Below are positions 55,522 through 63,310 of a stretch of DNA of 64,000 nt, piece by piece. The first letter of the stretch is position 1; every line of letters starts with the position of its first letter. This DNA comes from Chitinophaga pollutisoli (GTDB lineage: Bacteria; Bacteroidota; Bacteroidia; Chitinophagales; Chitinophagaceae): contig NZ_CP149822.1 in assembly GCF_038396755.1 (NCBI RefSeq), forward strand, positions 3,410,001 to 3,474,000, read 5' to 3'. The notes below the pieces were generated by a model. That model searched no databases. It saw only the letters and a list, made by a program, of their open reading frames with translations, and had not been told where the DNA came from. The translations under genes were made by a program, and so were the position numbers.

Positions 55522-55658
55522 ATGTTGAAAAAAACTTACTGCCCGCTTTACTCTTTCTCGCCATTGCCGCCTGCCAGCAAGGCCTGAAACGCGCCGAAGG
55601 CGAAGGCATTAACCGCGACACCACCCACTACACCAAAGAAGAATACATCGCCGAAGCC
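55522..55658 (+). other. Out-of-frame signal peptide of the following transpeptidase gene
   Basis: ATG TTG followed by seven A (55528-55534) reads into a stop after 21 codons. With one additional A the same DNA would read MLKKNLLPALLFLAIAAC, a perfect lipoprotein signal peptide, and run straight into the transpeptidase frame at 55659. Thus the gene is frameshifted by one base in a homopolymer: a sequencing error, a phase-variable tract, or a site of slippage. Confidence 0.75.
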
Positions 55659-57140
55659 ATGGACAGCAACCTGGTCGTGGCGTTTCTTGACCATCATGCG
55701 GAATTCGCACCCTACCGCGCATCCATCCTCAACTTCTACCGCAAACGCGACTTCCACTTCGCCTGGATCGACTCCGCAGGCCTCACCGAACAAGCCGGCG
55801 GTTTCATGAACATGATGCGGCAAGACGAAGCCTCCGGCATCAGCGACTCCGCGCTTGATAAATCTTCCGCCATGCGCATGTTCGACTCCCTCAGCGCCCA
55901 GGGTGACGAATTCAACCACAAAGACTCACTCGTACGCCTCACCGAAATCGCCCTCACCGGACAATTCTTCACCTACGCGGAAAAAGTCTGGGGCGGTATG
56001 ACCAGCGCCAATTCCAAAGACCTCGAGTGGTTCATCCCCCGTAAAAAAATCAATGTCGAAAGTCTCCTCGATTCCGTGATCCGCTTTCCCAAAACGGCCA
56101 TTGCGGCAAACGAGCCTGTGAACCGGCAATACAAACTCCTCCGCGACGAGATCCAGCGCCTGGCGAAACTCGCGAAAGACAATCCCACGCTGGATTCTAT
56201 CCGGATTGAAAAAAAGAAAACCTATAAATCCGGCGACTCCTCCGAGGTGATCGCCGCCGTGAAAAAACGGCTCCACCTTATCGGTGACTTCAGGGAAGAT
56301 GATACCACGTCCCGCTTCACGCCCATGCTCGACAGCGCGCTGCGCAATTACCAGGTCCGCCACGGGCATAAGGACGACGGCATTATCCGCGAGCAAACGG
56401 TAGCGGCGCTCAACCGTCCACTCCAGCATTATATGCACCAAATCCTCCTGAACATGGAGCGCATCCGCTGGGTGCCGGTGGAAGTGACGACGGATTACCT
56501 GCTCGTGAACATCCCCGAGTTCCGCCTGCATGCTTACGAGGAAGGCAAACTGGCCTGGAGCTGCAAGGTGGTGGTGGGAACACAGGGCAACAGCACCGTA
56601 ATTTTCAGTAAAGAGTTGAAATATGTCGTGTTCAGTCCTTATTGGAACGTGCCGCCCGGCATCCTGAAAAAAGAAGTGCTGCCTGGTATCCGCAAAAGCG
56701 GCAACGCTTACCTGGCGCGGCATAACATGGAGATGAGCGGTAGCGGCAACAATATTTCGGTGCGGCAGAAGCCCGGCCCGAAAAATTCATTGGGCAAAGT
56801 GAAATTCCTTTTCCCGAACGAATACAACATCTACCTGCACGATACGCCGTCGAAAGATTTGTTCAACGAAACGAAGCGTTCCTTCTCGCACGGCTGCATC
56901 CGCGTGGCGGAACCGAAGAAGCTGGCGGAATGGGTGCTGCGCAAAGATTCCAGCTGGACTTCCGCCAAGATTGACGCGGCCATGAACGCCGGCAAGGAGA
57001 AGTATGTAACAGTGAAAGAGAAGCTGCCCGTGTTCATTGGTTATTTCACTGCCTGGGTCGACAGTGACGGGCGTCTGAACTTCCGCGACGACGTGTATGG
57101 CCACGACAAGAAGCTGGCGAAACTGATGTTCGGCAAATAA
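55659..57140 (+). CDS. L,D-transpeptidase, YcbB/LdtD-like, with frameshift near the start
   Basis: 493 residues are readable from the ATG at 55659. The order is an N-terminal helical domain (about 1-190), a peptidoglycan-binding-like domain (about 195-250; VIAAVKKRLHLIGDF), and a YkuD catalytic domain (about 275-450) with SPYWNVPPGILKKEVLP and the cysteine motif SFSHGCIRVAEP. This is the YcbB/LdtD architecture that makes 3-3 cross-links in peptidoglycan. The enzyme must be exported, yet the readable start lacks a signal; the signal peptide is encoded just upstream in another frame (see 55522-55658). Its stop abuts that of the CPBP gene. Confidence 0.88.
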   Translation: MDSNLVVAFLDHHAEFAPYRASILNFYRKRDFHFAWIDSAGLTEQAGGFMNMMRQDEASGISDSALDKSSAMRMFDSLSAQGDEFNHKDSLVRLTEIALTGQFFTYAEKVWGGMTSANSKDLEWFIPRKKINVESLLDSVIRFPKTAIAANEPVNRQYKLLRDEIQRLAKLAKDNPTLDSIRIEKKKTYKSGDSSEVIAAVKKRLHLIGDFREDDTTSRFTPMLDSALRNYQVRHGHKDDGIIREQTVAALNRPLQHYMHQILLNMERIRWVPVEVTTDYLLVNIPEFRLHAYEEGKLAWSCKVVVGTQGNSTVIFSKELKYVVFSPYWNVPPGILKKEVLPGIRKSGNAYLARHNMEMSGSGNNISVRQKPGPKNSLGKVKFLFPNEYNIYLHDTPSKDLFNETKRSFSHGCIRVAEPKKLAEWVLRKDSSWTSAKIDAAMNAGKEKYVTVKEKLPVFIGYFTAWVDSDGRLNFRDDVYGHDKKLAKLMFGK

Positions 57141-57959
57141 TTATACGGAGCGTTCCGTGTGTAAAAGCGGCTTTCCCGGGAGGGGGGCCGCTTTTTCCGT
57201 TTTGGGTAGCGGGATGCGTTGCATGAGGAAGTAACCGGCCATGAGCGCGCCAGCGCAACCGGTAACGATCATCACGTACAGGATGGGGGAATCTTCCGCG
57301 AAATGTCTGCTGCCGACGTTAAGCATGAGGGCAGCGGCGGCGTTGTAGGAAATATGGATGAGCATGGAAGGGCAGAGGTCGCGGAAACGGAGGTAGAATG
57401 CGCCGGTGAGGAACCCCAGCATGAAGGCGCCGGGCATCTGCGCGGGGTCCGGGTGCGCGAGCATATACAACAGCGCGCTCTGAAGGAGCGCAATACCGGC
57501 GGAGTACCGTTGGAGAAGGGCTTCCATGATGATGCCCCGGAACAGGATTTCTTCCATCATCGCCATCAGCACCACGGTGCAGACCACCGCAAAGGGATCG
57601 CCGGTCCGGATGGATGTAAAGCTCATATCGGACCAGACGGGGAGCGGCAGCAGGCTGCCCAGACCGTCTTTCACCATTACCAACGCAATGGCCATGGTGA
57701 TACACAAAAGGAAAAGTTCGGCCGTCATGTACAGGCGCGGCATGAATTTGAAGTTGTCGCGCTTGCGGACCAGCGCGCAGGTGATCACACTGACGCCACC
57801 CAGCAGATAAAGCCAGGAAAGCAATGCGGGGAATTGAAGAAGGTTGATGCCGGATATCAGAAACACGATCGAGCACGGAACGATCCATCCGGCAAAGAGG
57901 GCGATCTGCATTTGCCATGCGCCATTCAACGACAGGCCATGCCTTGTTTTGACATACAT
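57141..57959 (-). CDS. CPBP family intramembrane metalloprotease
   Basis: A 272-residue integral membrane protein with six or seven hydrophobic helices and the CPBP (Abi/Rce1-like) motifs: EEILFRG with E136-E137 and R141, FMLGFLTGAFYLRF and HISYN near 203-207. Related proteins cleave within membranes or protect from bacteriocins. The stop codon is directly adjacent to that of the convergent transpeptidase gene, with no terminator between them. Confidence 0.9.
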   Translation of the reverse strand: MYVKTRHGLSLNGAWQMQIALFAGWIVPCSIVFLISGINLLQFPALLSWLYLLGGVSVITCALVRKRDNFKFMPRLYMTAELFLLCITMAIALVMVKDGLGSLLPLPVWSDMSFTSIRTGDPFAVVCTVVLMAMMEEILFRGIIMEALLQRYSAGIALLQSALLYMLAHPDPAQMPGAFMLGFLTGAFYLRFRDLCPSMLIHISYNAAAALMLNVGSRHFAEDSPILYVMIVTGCAGALMAGYFLMQRIPLPKTEKAAPLPGKPLLHTERSV

Positions 57960-58047
57960 ATTTGTGCAGCTAAATTTTCTTCGGGTAGTTGACTAGTCTT
58001 CGCTTGTACGTTCATGCTAATATAAGCAATTTGCTTACTTAAAACCT

Positions 58048-58055
58048 TATTTTTG
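58048..58055 (+). promoter_or_regulatory. -7 box close to the ridA start codon
   Basis: TATTTTTG-CGGCAT-ATG: the box ends 6 bp before the start codon, implying a leaderless or nearly leaderless mRNA if used. A TTTG at 58030-58033 is only 14 bp upstream. Confidence 0.35.
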
Positions 58056-58061
58056 CGGCAT

Positions 58062-58442
58062 ATGGAAAAACAAATCATCAACTCCACAAACGCTCCCGCG
58101 CCGATCGGTCCTTACAACCAGGCCGTGCAGGCGGGCAATATGCTGTTTATTTCCGGGCAGATCGCGCTGAATCCGGAGAGCGGTCAGATGGAACAGAGCG
58201 ACATCATCGCTGAAACGCACCGGGTGATGCAGAACCTGCGGAACATTCTGTCGGAAGCCGGGATGGATTTCTCCGACGTGGTGAAAAGCACGATTTTCAT
58301 CATGAACATGGGGGATTTCGGGCAGATCAACGAAGTGTACGGCAAGTATTTCACCGGATACTTCCCTGCCCGCGAAACCGTGCAGGTAGCCGCGTTACCG
58401 AAAGGCGCGAATGTAGAGATTTCGATGATCGCCGTAAAATAA
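58062..58442 (+). CDS. ridA: RidA family enamine/imine deaminase
   Basis: A 126-residue trimeric protein that hydrolyses reactive 2-aminoacrylate-type enamines to keto acids and ammonia. Typical segments are NAPAPIGPYNQAVQAG, LFISGQIALNPESG and the substrate-binding Arg in PARETVQVAALPKGA. ATG at 58062 (MEKQIINST) is used. It is the first of three close genes (ridA, 3HCDH-like, tsaB; gaps 5 and 5 bp). Confidence 0.94.
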   Translation: MEKQIINSTNAPAPIGPYNQAVQAGNMLFISGQIALNPESGQMEQSDIIAETHRVMQNLRNILSEAGMDFSDVVKSTIFIMNMGDFGQINEVYGKYFTGYFPARETVQVAALPKGANVEISMIAVK

Positions 58443-58447
58443 CCGGA

Positions 58448-59104
58448 ATGGATATACTCGTAACCGGCGAAAAGGAGCGGTGGGATGCGTTTCGCGAATC
58501 CCGCGGCACCGGCAGCCACCGCGTACTGTATGAGCCGGAACTGCGGCCGCTGAAGGGAGGGGCCGACCTGGTGATCGACCTTTCGCTCGACGAGCGGCCT
58601 GAAAATCTCATGATATATTCGCTGCAGCCGGGGCTTCCCGTCCTCGGTTGCCTCGTGAAAACGCCACCAGCCGCCTGGGAACAATATCCCAGCCTGTACG
58701 CCGCCAACTGGCTGCCCGGTTTTTACAGGATGCCGCGGCTGGAAGTGGGGATTTCGGCACGGGGCGACGCCGGCCAGCTGAAATCCGTCATGCAGGAACT
58801 GGGCTGGGAGTATGAAACCGTCAAAGCCTCCGCCGGTCTCGTGACACCCCGTACGGTGGCGATGATCATCAACGAAGCTTATTTCACGGCGGAAGAGGGG
58901 ACCGCTTCGCGGGAGGATATAGACATCTCCATGAAGCTGGGTACGAATTATCCTTTGGGTCCCTTCGAATGGTGCAGCCGCATCGGCATCCGCAACGTGT
59001 ACGAAGTACTGCGCGCCGTTTATGCTGAAACCGGCAACGAACGTTACCGTATTTGCGAAACGCTGGAAAAGGAATACAACGCATTTATCCAACAATCAGA
59101 CTGA
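58448..59104 (+). CDS. 3-hydroxyacyl-CoA dehydrogenase-like protein
   Basis: A 218-residue protein. Its C-terminal part (about 120-210; LVTPRTVAMIINEAYFTAEE and MKLGTNYPLGPFEW) is the 3HCDH C-terminal domain. The N-terminal part is short and lacks a GxGxxG nucleotide-binding loop, so a full dehydrogenase activity is doubtful. It may be a truncated or specialised relative; substrate unknown. Located 5 bp after ridA and 5 bp before tsaB. Confidence 0.78.
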   Translation: MDILVTGEKERWDAFRESRGTGSHRVLYEPELRPLKGGADLVIDLSLDERPENLMIYSLQPGLPVLGCLVKTPPAAWEQYPSLYAANWLPGFYRMPRLEVGISARGDAGQLKSVMQELGWEYETVKASAGLVTPRTVAMIINEAYFTAEEGTASREDIDISMKLGTNYPLGPFEWCSRIGIRNVYEVLRAVYAETGNERYRICETLEKEYNAFIQQSD

Positions 59105-59109
59105 CCCAC

Positions 59110-59796
59110 TTGGCACAGATACTCCATATAGATACCGCAACTTCCATCGGCTCCGTTTGCCTTTCCCGCGACGGGCAGGCCCTGGAGACGATCCTCAATA
59201 CCGACCAGCGCGATCACGCCGCGACTATTACGCAGTACATTGGTGAACTGATGAAACGCCACGGTGTAACGCCCGCCGGGCTCGACGCCATCGCCGTCAG
59301 CGCCGGTCCGGGTTCCTACACCGGTTTGCGCGTGGGAACCGCCACGGCTAAAGGGCTTTGTTACACCTGGAAGAAGCCCCTCATCGCCATTTCCACGCTG
59401 CAGATGATGGCGGCGGGCATGCAGGCGCAGCGGCCGGCGGAAGACGTATTGTACGCCCCGATGATCGATGCGCGGCGGATGGAGGTGTTTACGGCTATTT
59501 ACGACCAAAACCTGGAAGCCCTTCTCATCCCCCAGGCAATGGTGCTCGAACCCGGTTCGCTCGACAACTTTATTGCACAGAAAACTGTCATTTTCTTTGG
59601 CGACGGCGCCCCCAAATGGCAGATGTTGTTAGGAGAACGCACCAATACGCTTTTCCCCTCATACCAAATATCGGCCGAACATATGATCCCGCTGGCCGCG
59701 AAAGCCTTTGCAGAAAAGGATTTCCAGGATGTTGCCTACTTCGCTCCCCACTATCTGAAAGCCTTCTACCACCCGGGTAAAAGTAACATCCGTTAA
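59110..59796 (+). CDS. tsaB: tRNA threonylcarbamoyladenosine biosynthesis protein TsaB
   Basis: TsaB works with TsaD and TsaE to make the t6A37 modification of ANN-decoding tRNAs. The 228-residue protein shows the ASKHA-fold landmarks ILHIDTATSIGSVCLS at the N-terminus and VSAGPGSYTGLRVGTATAKG near 61-80. The start is TTG at 59110 (MAQILHID), 5 bp after the previous stop; a longer reading overlapping the upstream gene has no family similarity. Confidence 0.92.
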   Translation: MAQILHIDTATSIGSVCLSRDGQALETILNTDQRDHAATITQYIGELMKRHGVTPAGLDAIAVSAGPGSYTGLRVGTATAKGLCYTWKKPLIAISTLQMMAAGMQAQRPAEDVLYAPMIDARRMEVFTAIYDQNLEALLIPQAMVLEPGSLDNFIAQKTVIFFGDGAPKWQMLLGERTNTLFPSYQISAEHMIPLAAKAFAEKDFQDVAYFAPHYLKAFYHPGKSNIR

Positions 59797-59991
59797 TTTT
59801 TTAGCAGATTTTTAGCATTTCCCGGCATCATATTACACATAGAAACACGTTTATATCTGAAAGGGTGCCGGCGAACGGATTTTAGCACCCGGAACTGTCA
59901 TGTGAACGTCAAATTGTGGGAAAAACGGGATATTCCGGGCTATATATTAAAAAAGAAGGTATAGAAATTTTTTTTATTGTGACAGATATTA

Positions 59992-59999
59992 TAATTTTG
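59992..59999 (+). promoter_or_regulatory. Possible -7 box of the ArsR-fold regulator
   Basis: TAATTTTG, followed one base later by the stem ATAATC/GATTAT (60001-60021). No -33 at a proper distance. The start codon is 90 bp downstream. Confidence 0.35.
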
Positions 60000-60089
60000 T
60001 ATAATCAATATCCGCGATTATTGTCTAATAGTCTCGTTATTACTGTCCGTTGATCCCTGTCATTTCATTATTTTTAAAACTATTTTGCG

Positions 60090-60449
60090 ATGGAAAAACA
60101 ATTATTAACCACCTCTTCTAATACTCTTATTATTTCTAGAGGTAACAATGAAAAAGATCAGATCAAATTGGATTACATTGCCGTTAAGAAGGCCGCGATG
60201 GTGTTGAGAGCGATCAACCATAAGCTTCGCCAGCAGATGATCAAGCTGCTGGAGGACCATAAGCGTATGACCGTAACGGAGATTTATGTGAAACTGCGCC
60301 TCGAACAATCCGTAGCCTCCCAGCACCTCGCCATCCTGCGCCGCGCCGGGATCGTGATTACCGAAAGAGACGGCAAGTTTATCCATTATACCATCAATAA
60401 GCAGCGTATTGCCGAAGTGGCAAAATTCGTCGAAGAACTGGTGGGATAA
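60090..60449 (+). CDS. ArsR-family winged-helix regulator
   Basis: A 119-residue winged helix-turn-helix protein: about 35-105 with LRQQMIKLLEDHKRMTVTEI, QSVASQHLAILRRAGIV (recognition helix) and the wing RDGKFIHYTIN. It has no cysteine at all, so neither a metal site of the SmtB/ArsR thiol type nor a redox-disulfide sensor of the SqrR/BigR type is possible. Next to a persulfide dioxygenase gene, but with its own terminator. Confidence 0.88.
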   Translation: MEKQLLTTSSNTLIISRGNNEKDQIKLDYIAVKKAAMVLRAINHKLRQQMIKLLEDHKRMTVTEIYVKLRLEQSVASQHLAILRRAGIVITERDGKFIHYTINKQRIAEVAKFVEELVG

Positions 60450-60506
60450 TCCCCGTATCTACCTTTTTCATAACCGTGCCCGCATTTCGGGCCACCTACG
60501 ATACTC

Positions 60507-60540
60507 AAAAGACCGTCTCCACCGACGGTCTTTTGTTTTT
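60507..60540 (+). terminator. Terminator of the ArsR-fold gene
   Basis: AAAAGACCGTC and GACGGTCTTTT form an 11 bp stem with a 6-base loop, then TTTTT after one G. Confidence 0.9.
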
Positions 60541-60571
60541 TCCGTATTTTTGCCAAAATCAAACCACCATT

Positions 60572-61975
60572 ATGTTTATTAAGCAGTTGTATACCGGATG
60601 CTTATCGGAAGCCGCCTATTACATCGAGTCGGAGGGTGAAGCCGCGATTATCGATCCCCTGCGCGACATTGAGCCCTATCTCACCCTCGCACACGAGCGG
60701 AATGCTTCCATCAAATATATTTTCGAAACCCATTTCCACGCCGATTTCGTTTCCGGTCACCTCGACCTGGCTGCTGCCACGCATGCGCCCATCGTGTACG
60801 GTCCGGAAACGCAGACCGGCTTCCCGGTGCATATCGCGACAGACGGGGAGGAGTTTAAAATCGGTAAACTGACCGTTCGCGCCCTTCATACGCCGGGCCA
60901 CACGCTGGAGAGCACCTGCTACCTCCTGCTCGACGATGCCGGCCAGCCGCACGCCATTTTCACCGGAGATACGCTCTTCGTGGGTGACGTTGGCCGCCCG
61001 GACCTCTTCAGCGGCAACCTCACCAAGGAACAACTGGCGGGCATGCTGTTCGAATCGTTGAATAACAAGATCAAGACCCTGCCGGATCACGTAATTGTTT
61101 ACCCCGCGCATGGGCCCGGATCTTCCTGCGGCAAGAACCTCGGTCCCAACACCACCTCCACCATCGGCGAGCAAAAACGCGACAACTACGCGCTCCTCGC
61201 GGAAGACAAGGCCGCTTTCATCAGCCAGGTGACCGACGGGCTGAGCACGCCGCCGCAGTATTTCCCTATCAACGCGCAAATCAACAAGGAAGGTTACGAC
61301 GCCATGAACAAAGTTATGGAGCGCAGCCTGCAACCTTTATCCATAGCAGCTTTCAAGGAGAAATCCGAACTTGGCGCTGTGATCCTTGACACCCGCCACG
61401 CCACTACTTTTACCGAAGGGTTTGTGCCCGGTTCCATCAGCATCGGGCTGGAAGGCCGCTTCGCGGAATGGGCCGGCAGCCTGCTCCCCTTCGATAAAGC
61501 CATGATCCTCGTGACCGCTCCCGGCCAGGAAGAAGAAACCATCGTGCGCCTCGCGCGCGTGGGCTTCGATAAAGTGGAAGGTTACCTGGAAGGCGGTTTC
61601 GACGCGTGGAAAGCAGCCGGTGAAAAGATCGACATGATCATTTCCGTGGACCCCGACGAACTGGCGATGGACATCCCGCACGACGAGCACCTGCTCATCG
61701 TGGACGTCCGCAAGCCTGCCGAATTCGCCGACGGACATGTGAAAGACGCCACCAACCTGACGCTCAGCGAACTGACCGACCCCGGTACCATGGCCGACCT
61801 CGACGAGCACCTGAACCTCTACGTGCATTGCCAGGGCGGCTACCGCAGCGTGATCGCCTGCTCCCTCATGAAACGCGAAGGCATCCACAACCTCCGCAAT
61901 GTTACCGGCGGTTATGCGAAAATGAAAGATGAAAAAGGCATCGAGATCGAAAAAGAGAAAAACGTACTCAACTAA
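60572..61975 (+). CDS. Persulfide dioxygenase-like MBL-fold protein with two rhodanese domains
   Basis: A 467-residue protein. The metallo-beta-lactamase domain (about 1-240) has H54, H56, D58 and H63 (THFHADFVSGH) and TGDTLFVGDVGRPDL, typical of ETHE1-like persulfide dioxygenases. Two rhodanese domains follow: the first (about 270-355) lacks an active-site Cys, the second (about 370-455) has Cys420 in HCQGGYRS. This CstB/Blh-like architecture oxidises persulfides during sulfide detoxification. Start MFIKQLYTG is used; the longer reading runs through the terminator. Confidence 0.9.
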   Translation: MFIKQLYTGCLSEAAYYIESEGEAAIIDPLRDIEPYLTLAHERNASIKYIFETHFHADFVSGHLDLAAATHAPIVYGPETQTGFPVHIATDGEEFKIGKLTVRALHTPGHTLESTCYLLLDDAGQPHAIFTGDTLFVGDVGRPDLFSGNLTKEQLAGMLFESLNNKIKTLPDHVIVYPAHGPGSSCGKNLGPNTTSTIGEQKRDNYALLAEDKAAFISQVTDGLSTPPQYFPINAQINKEGYDAMNKVMERSLQPLSIAAFKEKSELGAVILDTRHATTFTEGFVPGSISIGLEGRFAEWAGSLLPFDKAMILVTAPGQEEETIVRLARVGFDKVEGYLEGGFDAWKAAGEKIDMIISVDPDELAMDIPHDEHLLIVDVRKPAEFADGHVKDATNLTLSELTDPGTMADLDEHLNLYVHCQGGYRSVIACSLMKREGIHNLRNVTGGYAKMKDEKGIEIEKEKNVLN

Positions 61976-62348
61976 CGGAAACGTTAAAATTTATACGGGC
62001 CGGGGCTTTCAGTCCCGGCTTTTTTATGCGTGGCAGGGGATTTGCGGCCGTTTGAAGATACGTTCGCACGGCGCGCTCCGGAAAATCGGGATTGGCGGTA
62101 TTGCTGGTATAAAACCCATCAAATTAATTTCCCCAATCTAAACATCTCCGCACCCGCGTTGTTAAACTAAATACCCTGTTTATCCCCGCCACAGCCAGGC
62201 AAATCAGTAGTAAGGGCGATCCGTCGGTCCCTTGGACGGTTTGCATCGGGCGAAACTTACCTATCATATTGGTTATCAAATTTTTAACTGAGGATGATGT
62301 CCGGTTTACGGACAGGAATTCTTCACATTCCTTTTAAATTTTAATCGT
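61976..62348. other. Intergenic region before the BON lipoprotein
   Basis: After the terminator at 61999-62025 there is no gene. A small hairpin GTCCG/CGGAC lies about 35-50 bp before the lipoprotein start. Nothing else recognised. Confidence 0.5.
61999..62025 (+). terminator. Terminator of the persulfide dioxygenase gene
   Basis: GCCGGG and CCCGGC form a stem with a 9-base loop, followed by six T. Confidence 0.85.
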
Positions 62349-62840
62349 ATGAAAAAACGCAATTCCTGGTTAATCGCCTGCCTTCTCGGTTTAGGCGTAT
62401 TCCTGTACGCTTGCAAGCCAAGCGATGCCAAACTTCAGAAAGAAGTAAATGACAAACTAGCCACCACCACGCCCGGCGTGATCGCTGAAGTGAAAGGCGG
62501 CGTTGCCACACTCAGCGGCGAAGTGATGGACGATGCCACCAAATCCGCCGCCGAAACCACCGCCAAAGAAGTAAAAGGCATCAAATCGGTTGTCAATAAT
62601 GTGATGACGACCCCGCCTCCTCCGCCGCCTCCTCCGGTAGTGGTGAGCCCGGACGATATGCTGAAAACCAGCGTTGACTCCGCGTTGAATGCGCATAGCA
62701 TTTCCGGTGTTACCGCTACCATCGCCAACGGGGAAGTAACCCTGACCGGCACCATCAAGAAAGCGGATCTGAAAAAAGTGATGCAGGCGGCAGCGGAAGC
62801 GAAGCCGAAGAAAATCAACAATAAGCTGACGATTCAATAA
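62349..62840 (+). CDS. Lipoprotein with two BON domains
   Basis: A 163-residue lipoprotein (signal about 1-21, lipobox LYAC, Cys22) with two BON domains (about 28-85 and 102-160; each has a G-(G/N)-x-(A/V)-T-L-(S/T)-G turn) joined by a run of eight prolines. BON domains bind phospholipid or other envelope components, as in OsmY, and often respond to stress. It lies 39 bp before a BON-like/LysM gene. Confidence 0.85.
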   Translation: MKKRNSWLIACLLGLGVFLYACKPSDAKLQKEVNDKLATTTPGVIAEVKGGVATLSGEVMDDATKSAAETTAKEVKGIKSVVNNVMTTPPPPPPPPVVVSPDDMLKTSVDSALNAHSISGVTATIANGEVTLTGTIKKADLKKVMQAAAEAKPKKINNKLTIQ

Positions 62841-62879
62841 GCAGCTGTTCATCCATTTATCACTCAATAAATTTGCAAT

Positions 62880-63254
62880 ATGGCATTACAGGAAAAATAT
62901 GCGGAACTGATCCAGGCGGCTAACAGCGGCGGTGTATCCGGTTTGCAGGTGGCAGAACAGAACGGTGTGCTGTATGTAACAGGCACCGCACCGTCGGGCG
63001 CCGTGAAAGACCAGCTCTGGGGAATTTATGAAAAACTCGACCCCGAAATGCGGGCGGGCGACCTGGTGCTGAACATCTCCATGGCCGAAGGCGCGGAACA
63101 GGTGTATGAGGTGCAATCGGGCGACAACCTTAGCAAAATAGCAAAGAAATATCCGGGTATGACCTGGCAGAAGATTTTTGAAGCGAATAAAGACCAGATC
63201 TCGGACCCGGACAAGATCCAGCCGGGCTGGAAGCTGAAAATCCCTTCTGCATAG
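62880..63254 (+). CDS. LysM-domain protein (BON-LysM, YgaU-like)
   Basis: A 124-residue protein without a signal peptide: an N-terminal BON-like segment (about 15-70) and a C-terminal LysM domain (about 75-122; YEVQSGDNLSKIAKKYPGMT, IQPGWKLKIP). The layout matches YgaU/Kbp, a potassium-binding protein of E. coli, though a role in peptidoglycan binding cannot be excluded. Probably co-transcribed with the BON lipoprotein. Confidence 0.88.
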   Translation: MALQEKYAELIQAANSGGVSGLQVAEQNGVLYVTGTAPSGAVKDQLWGIYEKLDPEMRAGDLVLNISMAEGAEQVYEVQSGDNLSKIAKKYPGMTWQKIFEANKDQISDPDKIQPGWKLKIPSA

Positions 63255-63269
63255 GCTTTTCCGGAAAAG

Positions 63270-63303
63270 AAAAGGGCGCTCCGGTCATCCGGAGCGCCCT
63301 TTT
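63270..63303. terminator. Bidirectional terminator between the LysM and acyltransferase genes
   Basis: AAGGGCGCTCCGG and CCGGAGCGCCCTT form a 13 bp stem with a TCAT loop; A and T runs flank it for both directions. Confidence 0.9.
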
Positions 63304-63310
63304 AATGCCT

